Origin: Anaerotalea alkaliphila
GTDB lineage: Bacteria > Bacillota > Clostridia > Lachnospirales > Vallitaleaceae
Reading direction: 5' to 3'
Length of the DNA: 64,000 nt
Assembly: GCF_010179735.1 (NCBI RefSeq)
Contig: NZ_JAAEEH010000014.1
Location: 1 to 64,000, forward strand
Below are positions 28,285 to 36,612 of the stretch, in pieces (position 1 is the first letter of the stretch; every line of letters starts with the position of its first letter). A model generated the notes under the pieces. It saw only the letters and a program-made list of their open reading frames with translations. It was not told where the DNA came from and made no database searches. The position numbers were made by a program, and so were the translations under genes.

Positions 28285-28335
28285 AAAGAACCCCTTGGCA
28301 TCCTGTCGCATGCGACCGGAGCCGTGGGGTTCTTT
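28285..28335. terminator. Bidirectional terminator
   Basis: AAAGAACCCC (28285-28294) pairs with GGGGTTCTTT (28326-28335), with a partly self-paired inner loop, between the 209-residue gene and the convergent Gfo/Idh gene. Confidence 0.7.
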
Positions 28336-28355
28336 CTTTCTATTCCGACCCGTCT

Positions 28356-29357
28356 CTATCTCTGGTCGTAAATCCCGCAAATCATCCTTTGTGTCTTCAG
28401 CGCCTCGCCGCCGTCGACGGCCGGCTTGCGCCCCTGTTCCAGGGCATCGTAGAATTCCCCGATCTGCTTCACATGGCTGACGCCCCAGTAGGACTTCACA
28501 TTCCCGTAGGAAAAGCTCTCGTGGGGGTTGGGTCCCGCCTCCAGCTTCCTTCCGTCCCCGAAATCGACGGTGGCATTGTCCGCCACCAGCTTGGCGATGC
28601 CCTTTTCACAGACCAGCTCGATCTCCACCGGGGCGTCGTATCCATAATAATTTATGGCGTAGAATCCTGCTACGGCGCCGTTTTCGAAATGCAGCACACC
28701 TTCCGCCACATCCTCCACCTCGATCCTGTCATGGGCCCGGTTGGAAAGGTTGGCGAAGATCTTCGTGATGGGCGCATCGATGAACCAGCGCATCAGGTCC
28801 ATGGTATGGATGGCCTGGTCGATGAGGACCCCTCCGCCCTCCATCTCCCAGGTGCCTTTCCAGTCGCTCTTGGAATAGTATTCGTCCGAACGGTCCCAGG
28901 TCACCATGGCCCGGGCGGTACGGACCTTTCCCAGGGCTCCGGACTCCAATGTCTCCTTGATCAGGACCGAGCCGGGATTGTATCGGTTCTGGAAGATGAC
29001 CCCCAGCGTCTTCCCCGTCCTTCGGGCGGTCTCCACCATGGCTTCCGCATCCTCGAGACGGATGGCCATGGGCTTTTCCGTCAGCACATGGCATCCCATC
29101 TCCATGGCCCGGATGGCCATGGGCGCATGGAGATGGTGGGGGGTGCACAGGTGGACCACGTCCAGGGATTCCTTTTCCAGCATCTCCCTGTAGTCCGTGT
29201 AGCCCCTGCAGCCGAAGGCCTCCGCCTTCTCCCGCAGCCGGTCCTCCTTCACGTCGCAGACAGCCACAAGCTCCGTCCGCTCCCCATGGGCCACGGGATA
29301 GGCGTGCATGGGAAAGATGTTTCCGCATCCGATGATGCCGACCCTGAATTTCTTCAT
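28356..29357 (-). CDS. Gfo/Idh/MocA-family oxidoreductase
   Basis: 333 residues. Rossmann motif GIIGCGNIFPMH, catalytic TEKPMAIR lysine near residue 95, and GGGVLIDQAIHTMD with the catalytic-domain His near residue 184. Inositol or sugar dehydrogenase type; exact substrate unknown. TAAGGAGG is 5 bases before ATG. It is last in the cassette Gfo/Idh - sugar isomerase - Gfo/Idh that is transcribed toward it, with spacings of 10-12 bases, so it acts in the same pathway. Confidence 0.88.
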   Translation of the reverse strand: MKKFRVGIIGCGNIFPMHAYPVAHGERTELVAVCDVKEDRLREKAEAFGCRGYTDYREMLEKESLDVVHLCTPHHLHAPMAIRAMEMGCHVLTEKPMAIRLEDAEAMVETARRTGKTLGVIFQNRYNPGSVLIKETLESGALGKVRTARAMVTWDRSDEYYSKSDWKGTWEMEGGGVLIDQAIHTMDLMRWFIDAPITKIFANLSNRAHDRIEVEDVAEGVLHFENGAVAGFYAINYYGYDAPVEIELVCEKGIAKLVADNATVDFGDGRKLEAGPNPHESFSYGNVKSYWGVSHVKQIGEFYDALEQGRKPAVDGGEALKTQRMICGIYDQR

Positions 29358-29367
29358 GTTCTCCTCC

Positions 29368-30333
29368 TTAAGCCCACCACATGGCGGACGGCTTTTCCTT
29401 CAACAGGACCCCCTGCAGGAAGCGCACGGCGCTTTCCAAGCCTTCCTCGATGCCCATCATGCTGTCCTCATGCTCTATGCTGATGGCATAGTCGTAGCCC
29501 ACGCTGCGCAGGGCGCTCATGATGCCCTTCCAGGCCAGGGCGTCGTGGCCGTAGCCCACTGTCCTGAAGAGCCAGGAGCGCTTGTTGGTCTCGCTGTAGT
29601 GCTTGATGTCCAGGACGCCGCTTTTGGCCACATTGTAGGGGTGGATCTTCGTGTCCTTGGCATGGAAGTGGAAGATGGCCTCCCCCAGGGCCTCGATGGC
29701 GGCCACCGGGTCCATCCCCTGCCAGTACAGGTGGCTGGGGTCGAAGTTCGCGCCGATCTCTTGTCCCACCGCATTCCTGAGGCGCAGCAGGGTGTCCGGA
29801 TTGTAGACGCAGAATCCCGGATGCATCTCGATGGCGATCTTGTCCACCCCATGGGCCTTGGCGAATGCGGCCGCCTTTTTCCAGTAGGGGATCAGGACCT
29901 CGTTCCATTGGTACTCCAGTATGGTCATGTAGTCGTCGGGCCAGGAGCAGGTCACCCAGTTGGGGTATTTGGACCCCTCCGAATCCCCGGGGCAACCGGA
30001 GAACGTGTTGATCTGGGTGATGCCCAGCTTTTCCGCCAGCAGGATGGTCTGCTCGAATCCCTTGTGGAACTCTTCGGCCAGGGCCTTTTGGGGATGCACG
30101 GGGTTCCCGTGGCAGCTGAGTGCGGAGATTTGGATCTTGTGCCTTTCCAGGGTGGCCTTGAATTCTTCCAGGGCCTTGTCGTCGTTCAAAAGGACTTCGG
30201 GATTGGCATGGGCGTTGCCCGGATAGCCGGCGGTGCCGATCTCCACCATTTCCACACCCAGCCCTGCCAGATGGCCAAGGGCTTCGTCCAAGCTTCGGTC
30301 CGCCAGCAACACGCTGAATACGCCTAATTTCAT
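29368..30333 (-). CDS. Sugar phosphate isomerase/epimerase (xylose isomerase-like TIM barrel)
   Basis: 321 residues of the AP endonuclease 2/IolE-like family. Metal-site segments are visible: IAIEMHPGF, GANFDPSHLYW, FHFHAKDTKI and ISIEHED near the C-terminus supply Glu, Asp, His and Glu ligands. Members isomerise or epimerise keto sugars or dehydrate inosose. Flanked on both sides by Gfo/Idh dehydrogenases, suggesting an oxidise-isomerise-reduce scheme such as inositol or a 3-keto-sugar route (inference). Confidence 0.85.
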   Translation of the reverse strand: MKLGVFSVLLADRSLDEALGHLAGLGVEMVEIGTAGYPGNAHANPEVLLNDDKALEEFKATLERHKIQISALSCHGNPVHPQKALAEEFHKGFEQTILLAEKLGITQINTFSGCPGDSEGSKYPNWVTCSWPDDYMTILEYQWNEVLIPYWKKAAAFAKAHGVDKIAIEMHPGFCVYNPDTLLRLRNAVGQEIGANFDPSHLYWQGMDPVAAIEALGEAIFHFHAKDTKIHPYNVAKSGVLDIKHYSETNKRSWLFRTVGYGHDALAWKGIMSALRSVGYDYAISIEHEDSMMGIEEGLESAVRFLQGVLLKEKPSAMWWA

Positions 30334-30345
30334 CGTCGTTTCCTC

Positions 30346-31434
30346 CTAATTGAATTCAATGGTTTTGCCCGTTGCCGCGGACAGGTAGACAGCTTCCAGT
30401 ATTTCCGTTACCTTCAGTGCCTCTTCCGGTTTCACCACCGGCTCCGTGTCGTTCAGGATGCAGTCGATCCAGGAACGGGCCTCCACGTCCGCCGGCTTCT
30501 CCTCGTCCCCTTCGTAGAAGTCCACGCCCGCCGCATCCAGGTTGGGCTTCTTCACATACAGCTTGCCGAAGTCCGCACCATTGATCCTAAGGCCTTCCTT
30601 CATGTCCGCCCCTGCCTTGGTGCCGCAGAGGGTGGTCTTTGCCTCCCCCGTCTCCAGGGTGTTCAGGGCCCAGCTGGACTCCAGGACGATGGTGGCCCCA
30701 TCCTGCATGGTGATGAAGGCGAATGCGGAGTCCTCCACCGTGTATTCCGCGGGGTCCCAGTCCCCCCAGGCGTTTCCCGTGTCCTTCTGGTCCCCCAACT
30801 TCCGGTATACGCTGCCGGTCACTCTGGCTGGCGCATAGTTGTCCATGCACCAGAGGGTCAGGTCCAAGGCATGGGTGCCGATGTCGATCAGCGGACCGCC
30901 TCCCTGGGCTTCCGCATCCAGGAACACCCCCCAGGTGGGAACCGCCCTGCGCCGGATGGCATGGGCCTTGGCGAAATAGACCTCTCCCAAATCCCCTCGG
31001 CGGCAGGCCTGCTGCAGGAACATGGAGTCCGTGCGGAACCGGTTCTGGTAGCCGATGGTCAGCTTCCTGCCGGTCCTCTCGGCCGCCTCCACCATGCTTT
31101 TGGCTTCCGCCGTCGTCTTGGCCATGGGCTTCTCGCACATCACATGGCATCCTGCCTCCATGGCGGCGATGCTGATGGGGGCATGGGAACTGTTTGGTGT
31201 GCAGACATGGACCACCTCCAACCCTTCCTTCTCCAGCATCTCCCTATAGTCCGTGTAGACACCTGCGTTTGCCGTCCCGAAATCCCGGGCCGCCTTGTCC
31301 GCCTTCTCCAGGTCCAGGTCGCAAAACGCCGTCATCTCTACCTCTTCAATCTTTGCCAGGCTGGGCATGTGCTTGTTGGTTCCGATTCCTCCGCAGCCGA
31401 TGATTCCCACCCTCAATTTCCTGTTCTTCTCCAT
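30346..31434 (-). CDS. Gfo/Idh/MocA-family oxidoreductase
   Basis: 362 residues. Rossmann GIIGCGGIGTNKHMP, catalytic CEKPMAKT near residue 95, and GGGPLIDIGTHALDL near 182. The start ATG 31434 has GGAGG 8 bases upstream; the earlier in-frame ATG (31449) overlaps that ribosome site. First structural gene of the cassette, 86 bases after the AraC gene. A minus-strand TATAAT at 31489-31494 and a GCAGGG/CCCTGC hairpin at 31463-31480 lie between. Confidence 0.88.
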   Translation of the reverse strand: MEKNRKLRVGIIGCGGIGTNKHMPSLAKIEEVEMTAFCDLDLEKADKAARDFGTANAGVYTDYREMLEKEGLEVVHVCTPNSSHAPISIAAMEAGCHVMCEKPMAKTTAEAKSMVEAAERTGRKLTIGYQNRFRTDSMFLQQACRRGDLGEVYFAKAHAIRRRAVPTWGVFLDAEAQGGGPLIDIGTHALDLTLWCMDNYAPARVTGSVYRKLGDQKDTGNAWGDWDPAEYTVEDSAFAFITMQDGATIVLESSWALNTLETGEAKTTLCGTKAGADMKEGLRINGADFGKLYVKKPNLDAAGVDFYEGDEEKPADVEARSWIDCILNDTEPVVKPEEALKVTEILEAVYLSAATGKTIEFN

Positions 31435-31520
31435 GCTAAAAACCTCCATAACGGTCGAGTCCGCAGGGGAACTTCCCTGCTGTCTCCCATTATAGAGGTT
31501 TTCCTTTTCACAATCTCATA

Positions 31521-32414
31521 CTATTTTTGGGCATGCCCTGACGGATTTTGGCTGTTTCGAAACAGTGTGGGGGACATCCCCGTCACTTTCTTGAATTGCT
31601 TGTTGAAGTTGGCCACCGTGTTGAACCCGCTCTTCAAAGCGATCTCCAGGATGGTCCCGTCCGTGGCCCTGATGTAGGACATGGCGTGGGTGATCCGCTT
31701 CCGGAGGATGTATTCCGAGGGGGACATGCCGTTGTACCTCTTGAAAAAGGTGGAGAAATAGGAGGGGTTCATGTTGGCGATGGCCGCCAGGTCCCCCAGG
31801 GAAATCTCTTCCACATACCGGTTGTCGATGTAGTCCGTGACCTTCCGTATGATGGCCAGCTCCTGTAGATGGGCGGGGCTTTCGTCCTTGCGCACATAGC
31901 CGTAGTGGCGGATGAGCAGCACCAGGATGTTCAGCAGCTTCACCTTCACCATCAGCTCGTAGGCGGGCCGCTTTCCCCCAAATTCGTCCCCGATTTCACC
32001 GAACAGCCGCCGGATCTCCTCCGTCACCGGATTCTCCGGATCCAGCCGGTGGCTGAACTGTTGGTTCCTTTCAAAAAATACATCCAGGAAGCGGCCGTCG
32101 AAATGGTTGGGTTCCGACCACACGAACCGGGGCTCGAAATGGATGACGACGTTGGTGAGGGACTCCTCTCTGGCCATCTCCAATCCGTGGCTCTCCGTGT
32201 TGTTGATGATGAACACGTCCCCAGGCCCCACATCGTATTCCCGCCCCCCGATCCGATAGTGGCCTCGTCCTTCCCGGATCATGGACAGTTCCAGACTGGG
32301 ATGGGTGTGGTGGACCTCCTCATAGCGGCGGGAGCCCTCCAGGGCGTAGATGATGTACTCCACATAGAACTGTCCATTGATGGACAAGGTCTCCTGGAGG
32401 ACTTCCCGGCTCAT
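31521..32414 (-). CDS. AraC-family transcriptional regulator
   Basis: 297 residues: N-terminal cupin sensor domain (HHTHPSLELSMIREGRGHY, GPGDVFIINN) and two C-terminal helix-turn-helix motifs, ending FNTVANFNKQFKKVTGMSP. Likely activator of the adjacent Gfo/Idh-isomerase genes, sensing a sugar in the cupin. The start is uncertain: ATG 32414 begins 4 bases after the citrate synthase stop, and an ATG at 32441 would overlap that gene by 23 bases; either implies coupling to gltA. Confidence 0.87.
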   Translation of the reverse strand: MSREVLQETLSINGQFYVEYIIYALEGSRRYEEVHHTHPSLELSMIREGRGHYRIGGREYDVGPGDVFIINNTESHGLEMAREESLTNVVIHFEPRFVWSEPNHFDGRFLDVFFERNQQFSHRLDPENPVTEEIRRLFGEIGDEFGGKRPAYELMVKVKLLNILVLLIRHYGYVRKDESPAHLQELAIIRKVTDYIDNRYVEEISLGDLAAIANMNPSYFSTFFKRYNGMSPSEYILRKRITHAMSYIRATDGTILEIALKSGFNTVANFNKQFKKVTGMSPTLFRNSQNPSGHAQK

Positions 32415-32418
32415 CCCT

Positions 32419-33789
32419 TCATCGCTGTTCCAACGGGACATAGGCTTTCTTTCGCACCACGCTCTTGTAGGCGGGGCGTATGATCTTGCCGTTGCCCACG
32501 AGCTCCTCGATCCGGTGGGCGGACCACCCGGCAATCCGGGCGATGGCGAAGATGGGGGTGAAGAGCTCGTCCGGGATTCCCAGCATCCTGTAGACGAAAC
32601 CGGAGTAGAAGTCCACATTGGCGCTGACACCCTTGTACATCTTCCGGACCTGTGCGATGGCCTCCGGGGCCAGCCGCTCCACCCGGGCGAACAGCTCGAA
32701 CTCCTCGGACAGTCCCTTGGCCTTGGCCAGCTCCTCCACCGACCTTTTGAAGATCACAGCCCTGGGGTCGGAGATGGAATAGACCGCATGCCCGATTCCG
32801 TAGATCAGTCCGGACCGGTCGAAGGCCTCCTTGTTCAGGATCTTCTCCAGATATGCCTGGAGCTCCCCTTCGTCCTCCCAATGCTGCACGTTGGACTTGA
32901 TGTCCTCCAGCATCTCCACCACCTTGATGTTGGCTCCCCCGTGCCTGGGGCCCTTCAGGGATCCCAGGGCCGCGGCGATGGCGGAATAGGTGTCCGTCAT
33001 GGAGGATGTGATCACCCGGGTGGTGAAGGTGGAGTTGTTCCCTCCTCCGTGCTCCGCATGGAGCACCAGTGCCATGTCCAGAAGGTCCGCCTCCAGCTGG
33101 GTGTACTGGTTGTCGGGGCGGAGCATGTGCAGGATGTTCTCCGCGGTGGAAAGCTCCGCATGGGGCGGGTGGATGAACAGGCTCCTGTTCTCGTGGTAGT
33201 GCTGGTAGGCCTGATAGCCGTAGACCGCCAACAAGGGGAAGGTGGCGATCAGCTGCATGCTCTGGCGCAGCACATTGGGGATGCTGCAGTCGTCTGCCCT
33301 TTCGTCGAAGCTATAGAGGGCAAGGACGCTTCTGGCCAACACGTTCATCATGTCCCTGCTGGGCGCCTTCATGATCATGTCCCGGACGAAATCTTCCGGC
33401 AGCTTCCGCATGGAGTACAGCTCCTTGTTGAAGCTCTCCAAGTGGGCCTTGTCCGGAAGGTCCCCGAACAGCAACAGGTAGGCGGTCTCCTCAAAACCGA
33501 ATCGGCCGTCCTTCTGGAACCCCTGCACCAGGTCCTCGATGTCGTACCCCCGGTAGATCAGCCTGCCGGGCACGGGCACCATTTCCCCCTCGTCGATGAT
33601 GTAGGAATGCACCTCGCCGATGGTGGTGAGCCCCGCCAGGACCCCCTTGCCGTTGATGTCCCGCAGGCCGCGCTTCACGTCATAGCGGGCGTACAGGTCC
33701 GGGTTGATTTGGTTGCAGGAGACCGCCATTTGGCTCCATGTATCCAGCATCTCCTGATGCTGCTGTCCTTGCTCCATCTTCCTATCCAT
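32419..33789 (-). CDS. gltA: Citrate synthase
   Basis: 456 residues, the longer clostridial type. Catalytic residues are in HAEHGGGNNSTF (His), GIGHAVYS (His) and ANVDFYSGFVY (Asp). It condenses oxaloacetate and acetyl-CoA, here probably for glutamate synthesis. Several in-frame ATGs exist; 33789 has GGAGA 6 bases before it and leaves a 19-base gap after the PBP gene, whereas the 33837 start would overlap it. Operon order PBP1A - gltA - araC is metabolically odd. Confidence 0.93.
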   Translation of the reverse strand: MDRKMEQGQQHQEMLDTWSQMAVSCNQINPDLYARYDVKRGLRDINGKGVLAGLTTIGEVHSYIIDEGEMVPVPGRLIYRGYDIEDLVQGFQKDGRFGFEETAYLLLFGDLPDKAHLESFNKELYSMRKLPEDFVRDMIMKAPSRDMMNVLARSVLALYSFDERADDCSIPNVLRQSMQLIATFPLLAVYGYQAYQHYHENRSLFIHPPHAELSTAENILHMLRPDNQYTQLEADLLDMALVLHAEHGGGNNSTFTTRVITSSMTDTYSAIAAALGSLKGPRHGGANIKVVEMLEDIKSNVQHWEDEGELQAYLEKILNKEAFDRSGLIYGIGHAVYSISDPRAVIFKRSVEELAKAKGLSEEFELFARVERLAPEAIAQVRKMYKGVSANVDFYSGFVYRMLGIPDELFTPIFAIARIAGWSAHRIEELVGNGKIIRPAYKSVVRKKAYVPLEQR

Positions 33790-33808
33790 GCCATTCTCCA
33801 TTCTTTCT

Positions 33809-36514
33809 CTAGTTTTCCTCGTTCCGGTGCGTCTCATCCGTCTCTTCCGTCTCGTTCTGCCGTCCCCGTCCGGGCTTCTCCCGGCCGATCACGATGCCTG
33901 TCCCTTCCCCGTTCTCCCCTTCCCGGGATTCTTCCTCGAAGGGTTCCCGGCTTTGGGGACCGTGGATGTTGCAGTACTCCCCTTCCAGGTTTGCCGGCAG
34001 CTGGTAGATCCAGTCGGCGATGTTTCCGCTGTATTCCGTCGACCACTTGTCCGATAGCAGCCTGGCCGGCCTTTGGATGAACACCTTGCTTCCCACGACC
34101 TCCTCCGGACAATATTCCGTCGCCAGAAGGTTGGAAAGGGCGCAGAGGGGAACCGCAATATGGACATCGCAGGTTTGGGTGGGAACCGTCCCTTGGGCGA
34201 AGTACTCGTACCGCACCGTGGATCCCCTGGGGTCCGCGTCGCAGAGCCCTTCCACCGCCAGCAGTCCCGATTCCGTGCAGATCCTTGCCTGCACGACGGA
34301 TCCGGGCATGGTGAACTCCTTGTAGGGAAGACCTTCGTGGATCTTGTCCATCACATCCCGCCAAATGAACTTGTGGTAGCCCCGCTGGTAGGCCATCCTT
34401 TTCGGCTGGTCATAGCCCATCCAGATGGCGGCGGCGTAATAAGGGGTATACCCCGCAAAAATCAAGTCGATGTTGTCGGTGGTGGTTCCGGTCTTCCCGG
34501 CCACCGGCATCTTCGTGTTTTTGAAAATGACTTCCCGGCCTGTACCCACTTCCACCGCCGTCTGCAGTGCGTTGGTGACCAGGAAAGCCGTGCTGTCCTT
34601 CATGACCGTACGGGTTTCCGGCTGGTTGTCCAGCAGGATGCTTCCATCGTGGTTCAGGACCTTGGTATAGAGGATCGGCTCCACATAAACCCCTTGGTTG
34701 GCGATGGACCCATAGGCCACGGTCAATTCCAGCACCGTCACCCCTTCGGTCAACCCGCCCAGAGGCAAGGCCATGGTCTTGTCCGTGTAGACCTTGCCGT
34801 CGATGGTCTTCCTATCCACCAATGTGGAAAATCCCATATCTTCCAGATATTGGAACGCCAGGTCCGGTGTCACGTCCACCATGGCCTTTACCGCCAGGAT
34901 GTTCATGGATTGCTCCAGTCCCTCCCGGACGGTGGAAATCCCCTTGAAGGTGCTGTACCAGTTCTTGGGGCTGTAGCCCTGGTAGGTGAAGGGCACGTCG
35001 TCCATGACGGTGGCCAGGGTGTAACCCCGGGCATCGATGGCCGGCACATAGGCCGCCAGCGTCTTGAAGGTGGAGCCCGGCTGCCGCTTGGCCTGGGTGG
35101 CCCGGTTGAAGGTCTGGTTGCCCACCTTCACTCCCCTGCCGCCGCTGATGGCCTTCACATGGCCGGTCCGGTAGTCCAATACCGCCATGGCCGCCTGGGG
35201 CTGGGGCACATACAGGACCTTCTCGGCCAGGATTTTCCCCCCGTCCGCTGTCCATTCCGCCTTCAGCTCCTCCACAAAGGATTCCGCCTTCTCCCGGGTC
35301 TTGAATTCCCCTTCCTTGTATTTGTGTTCGGTTCCGTCCTTCCCTTCCACGGAAAGGCTGAACATCACTTTGATGGCATAATCTTCGTTCTCCGGAGGAT
35401 AATTGGCGTCATCGTTCAGGATGCCGTCCATGGCCTCCTGCATCTTCAGGTCCTGGGTGATGTGGACCCGCAGACCTCCCCTGTAGATCATGTTGAAGGC
35501 CTGGGTTTCCGTGAACCCTTTGGCTTCCTGCAGGTCCTTGGACAACTGCTGGATGGTGGCGTCCACGAAATAGCTGTAATCCGAACTTTCCGCAATCTGT
35601 TCCCGGACATACTGGATGTTCTTGTGGACGTCCTCCGAAAGGGCTTGGTCGTGGGTGGCCTGGTCGATGAATCCCAATTCCAGCATCTTGGCCAGCACGG
35701 CCTGCTGTCTTGTACGGTTCGCCTCCGGATTCGCCACCGGCTCCAGGGCTGCCGGCCGTTGGGTGATGGCCGCCAGGACAGCGCCTTCCGCCACCGTCAG
35801 CTCCCAGATCTCCTTGTTGAAGTAGGCGTTGGCGGCCGCCTGGACGCCGTTGTTGCCTTTGCCCAGATGGATGGTGTTCAGGTAGTACTCCAGGATCAGT
35901 TCCTTGGAAATCTGCCTCTCCAGCTGGATGGCCAGGTACTGTTCCTGGATCTTCCGCTCCCAGCGTTTTTCGCTGTCCAGCACGTTGTTCTTGATCAGCT
36001 GCTGCGTCAAGGTGCTGGCACCGGAGGCCGTCAGGTTGTTGGCCTGGATGTTGCGCACGACGGCCCGGAAGATCCCGCGGACGTCCACGCCATTATGGCT
36101 CCAAAACCGTTCATCCTCGATGGCGATGAACGCATCCTGCACATGCACGGGAATCTGGTCCAGCTCCACATAGATCCGGTTCGCATCCTCTCCATGGAGC
36201 TGCTGGATTTCGTTCCCTTCCTGGTCGTAAAGGATGGTCGTATAGCCTTCCGGCTGTACGTCCAGAAAAGTGATCGCAGGGGCGTCGTCGATGATGCCCT
36301 TGACGAACCAGGCGGCTCCCGCCACCAATAGGATGCCGGTGGCCAGCAGGGTCCAAAAAAGCACCTTGAACGCCTTGCCCCATTTCTTCTTGTTTTCCTT
36401 CTTCTTCTGGTGCCTGGTCCTGGCGGTGTCCCCGCCCTTTCCGGCCTTGTCGCTTGTGGTTCTATTCTTTTGTTCCACCGGTCGGTTTCCGCCGGCGGAA
36501 GGTCTTTCAGACAT
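33809..36514 (-). CDS. Class A penicillin-binding protein (PBP1A-like)
   Basis: 901-residue bifunctional peptidoglycan synthase. A basic cytoplasmic tail (1-47), one transmembrane helix (about 50-72), a GT51 glycosyltransferase domain with catalytic E133 in EDERFWSHNGVD, then a transpeptidase with S481-x-x-K484 (PGSTFK), SMN (536-538) and KTGT (674-677). The C-terminus (about 850-901) is acidic and low-complexity. AGGAGG is 6 bases before ATG, and a TTCACA/TATAAT promoter lies 60 bases upstream. Acts at the outer face of the membrane. Confidence 0.95.
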   Translation of the reverse strand: MSERPSAGGNRPVEQKNRTTSDKAGKGGDTARTRHQKKKENKKKWGKAFKVLFWTLLATGILLVAGAAWFVKGIIDDAPAITFLDVQPEGYTTILYDQEGNEIQQLHGEDANRIYVELDQIPVHVQDAFIAIEDERFWSHNGVDVRGIFRAVVRNIQANNLTASGASTLTQQLIKNNVLDSEKRWERKIQEQYLAIQLERQISKELILEYYLNTIHLGKGNNGVQAAANAYFNKEIWELTVAEGAVLAAITQRPAALEPVANPEANRTRQQAVLAKMLELGFIDQATHDQALSEDVHKNIQYVREQIAESSDYSYFVDATIQQLSKDLQEAKGFTETQAFNMIYRGGLRVHITQDLKMQEAMDGILNDDANYPPENEDYAIKVMFSLSVEGKDGTEHKYKEGEFKTREKAESFVEELKAEWTADGGKILAEKVLYVPQPQAAMAVLDYRTGHVKAISGGRGVKVGNQTFNRATQAKRQPGSTFKTLAAYVPAIDARGYTLATVMDDVPFTYQGYSPKNWYSTFKGISTVREGLEQSMNILAVKAMVDVTPDLAFQYLEDMGFSTLVDRKTIDGKVYTDKTMALPLGGLTEGVTVLELTVAYGSIANQGVYVEPILYTKVLNHDGSILLDNQPETRTVMKDSTAFLVTNALQTAVEVGTGREVIFKNTKMPVAGKTGTTTDNIDLIFAGYTPYYAAAIWMGYDQPKRMAYQRGYHKFIWRDVMDKIHEGLPYKEFTMPGSVVQARICTESGLLAVEGLCDADPRGSTVRYEYFAQGTVPTQTCDVHIAVPLCALSNLLATEYCPEEVVGSKVFIQRPARLLSDKWSTEYSGNIADWIYQLPANLEGEYCNIHGPQSREPFEEESREGENGEGTGIVIGREKPGRGRQNETEETDETHRNEEN

Positions 36515-36573
36515 ACCATACCTCCTGTTTCTTGCCCTGGGGATTGATGACCTTTCTCAAAGCAATCCTACTA

Positions 36574-36602
36574 ATTATAACAAAAAACAGGAGGTATGTG
36601 AA
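36574..36602 (-). promoter_or_regulatory. PBP1A promoter with anti-Shine-Dalgarno repeat
   Basis: Minus-strand TTCACA (36597-36602), 17-base spacer, TATAAT (36574-36579). The spacer contains a 14-base arm (36585-36598) exactly complementary to 36517-36530, which holds the PBP ribosome site. Confidence 0.6.
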
Positions 36603-36612
36603 TTAAAAATTT

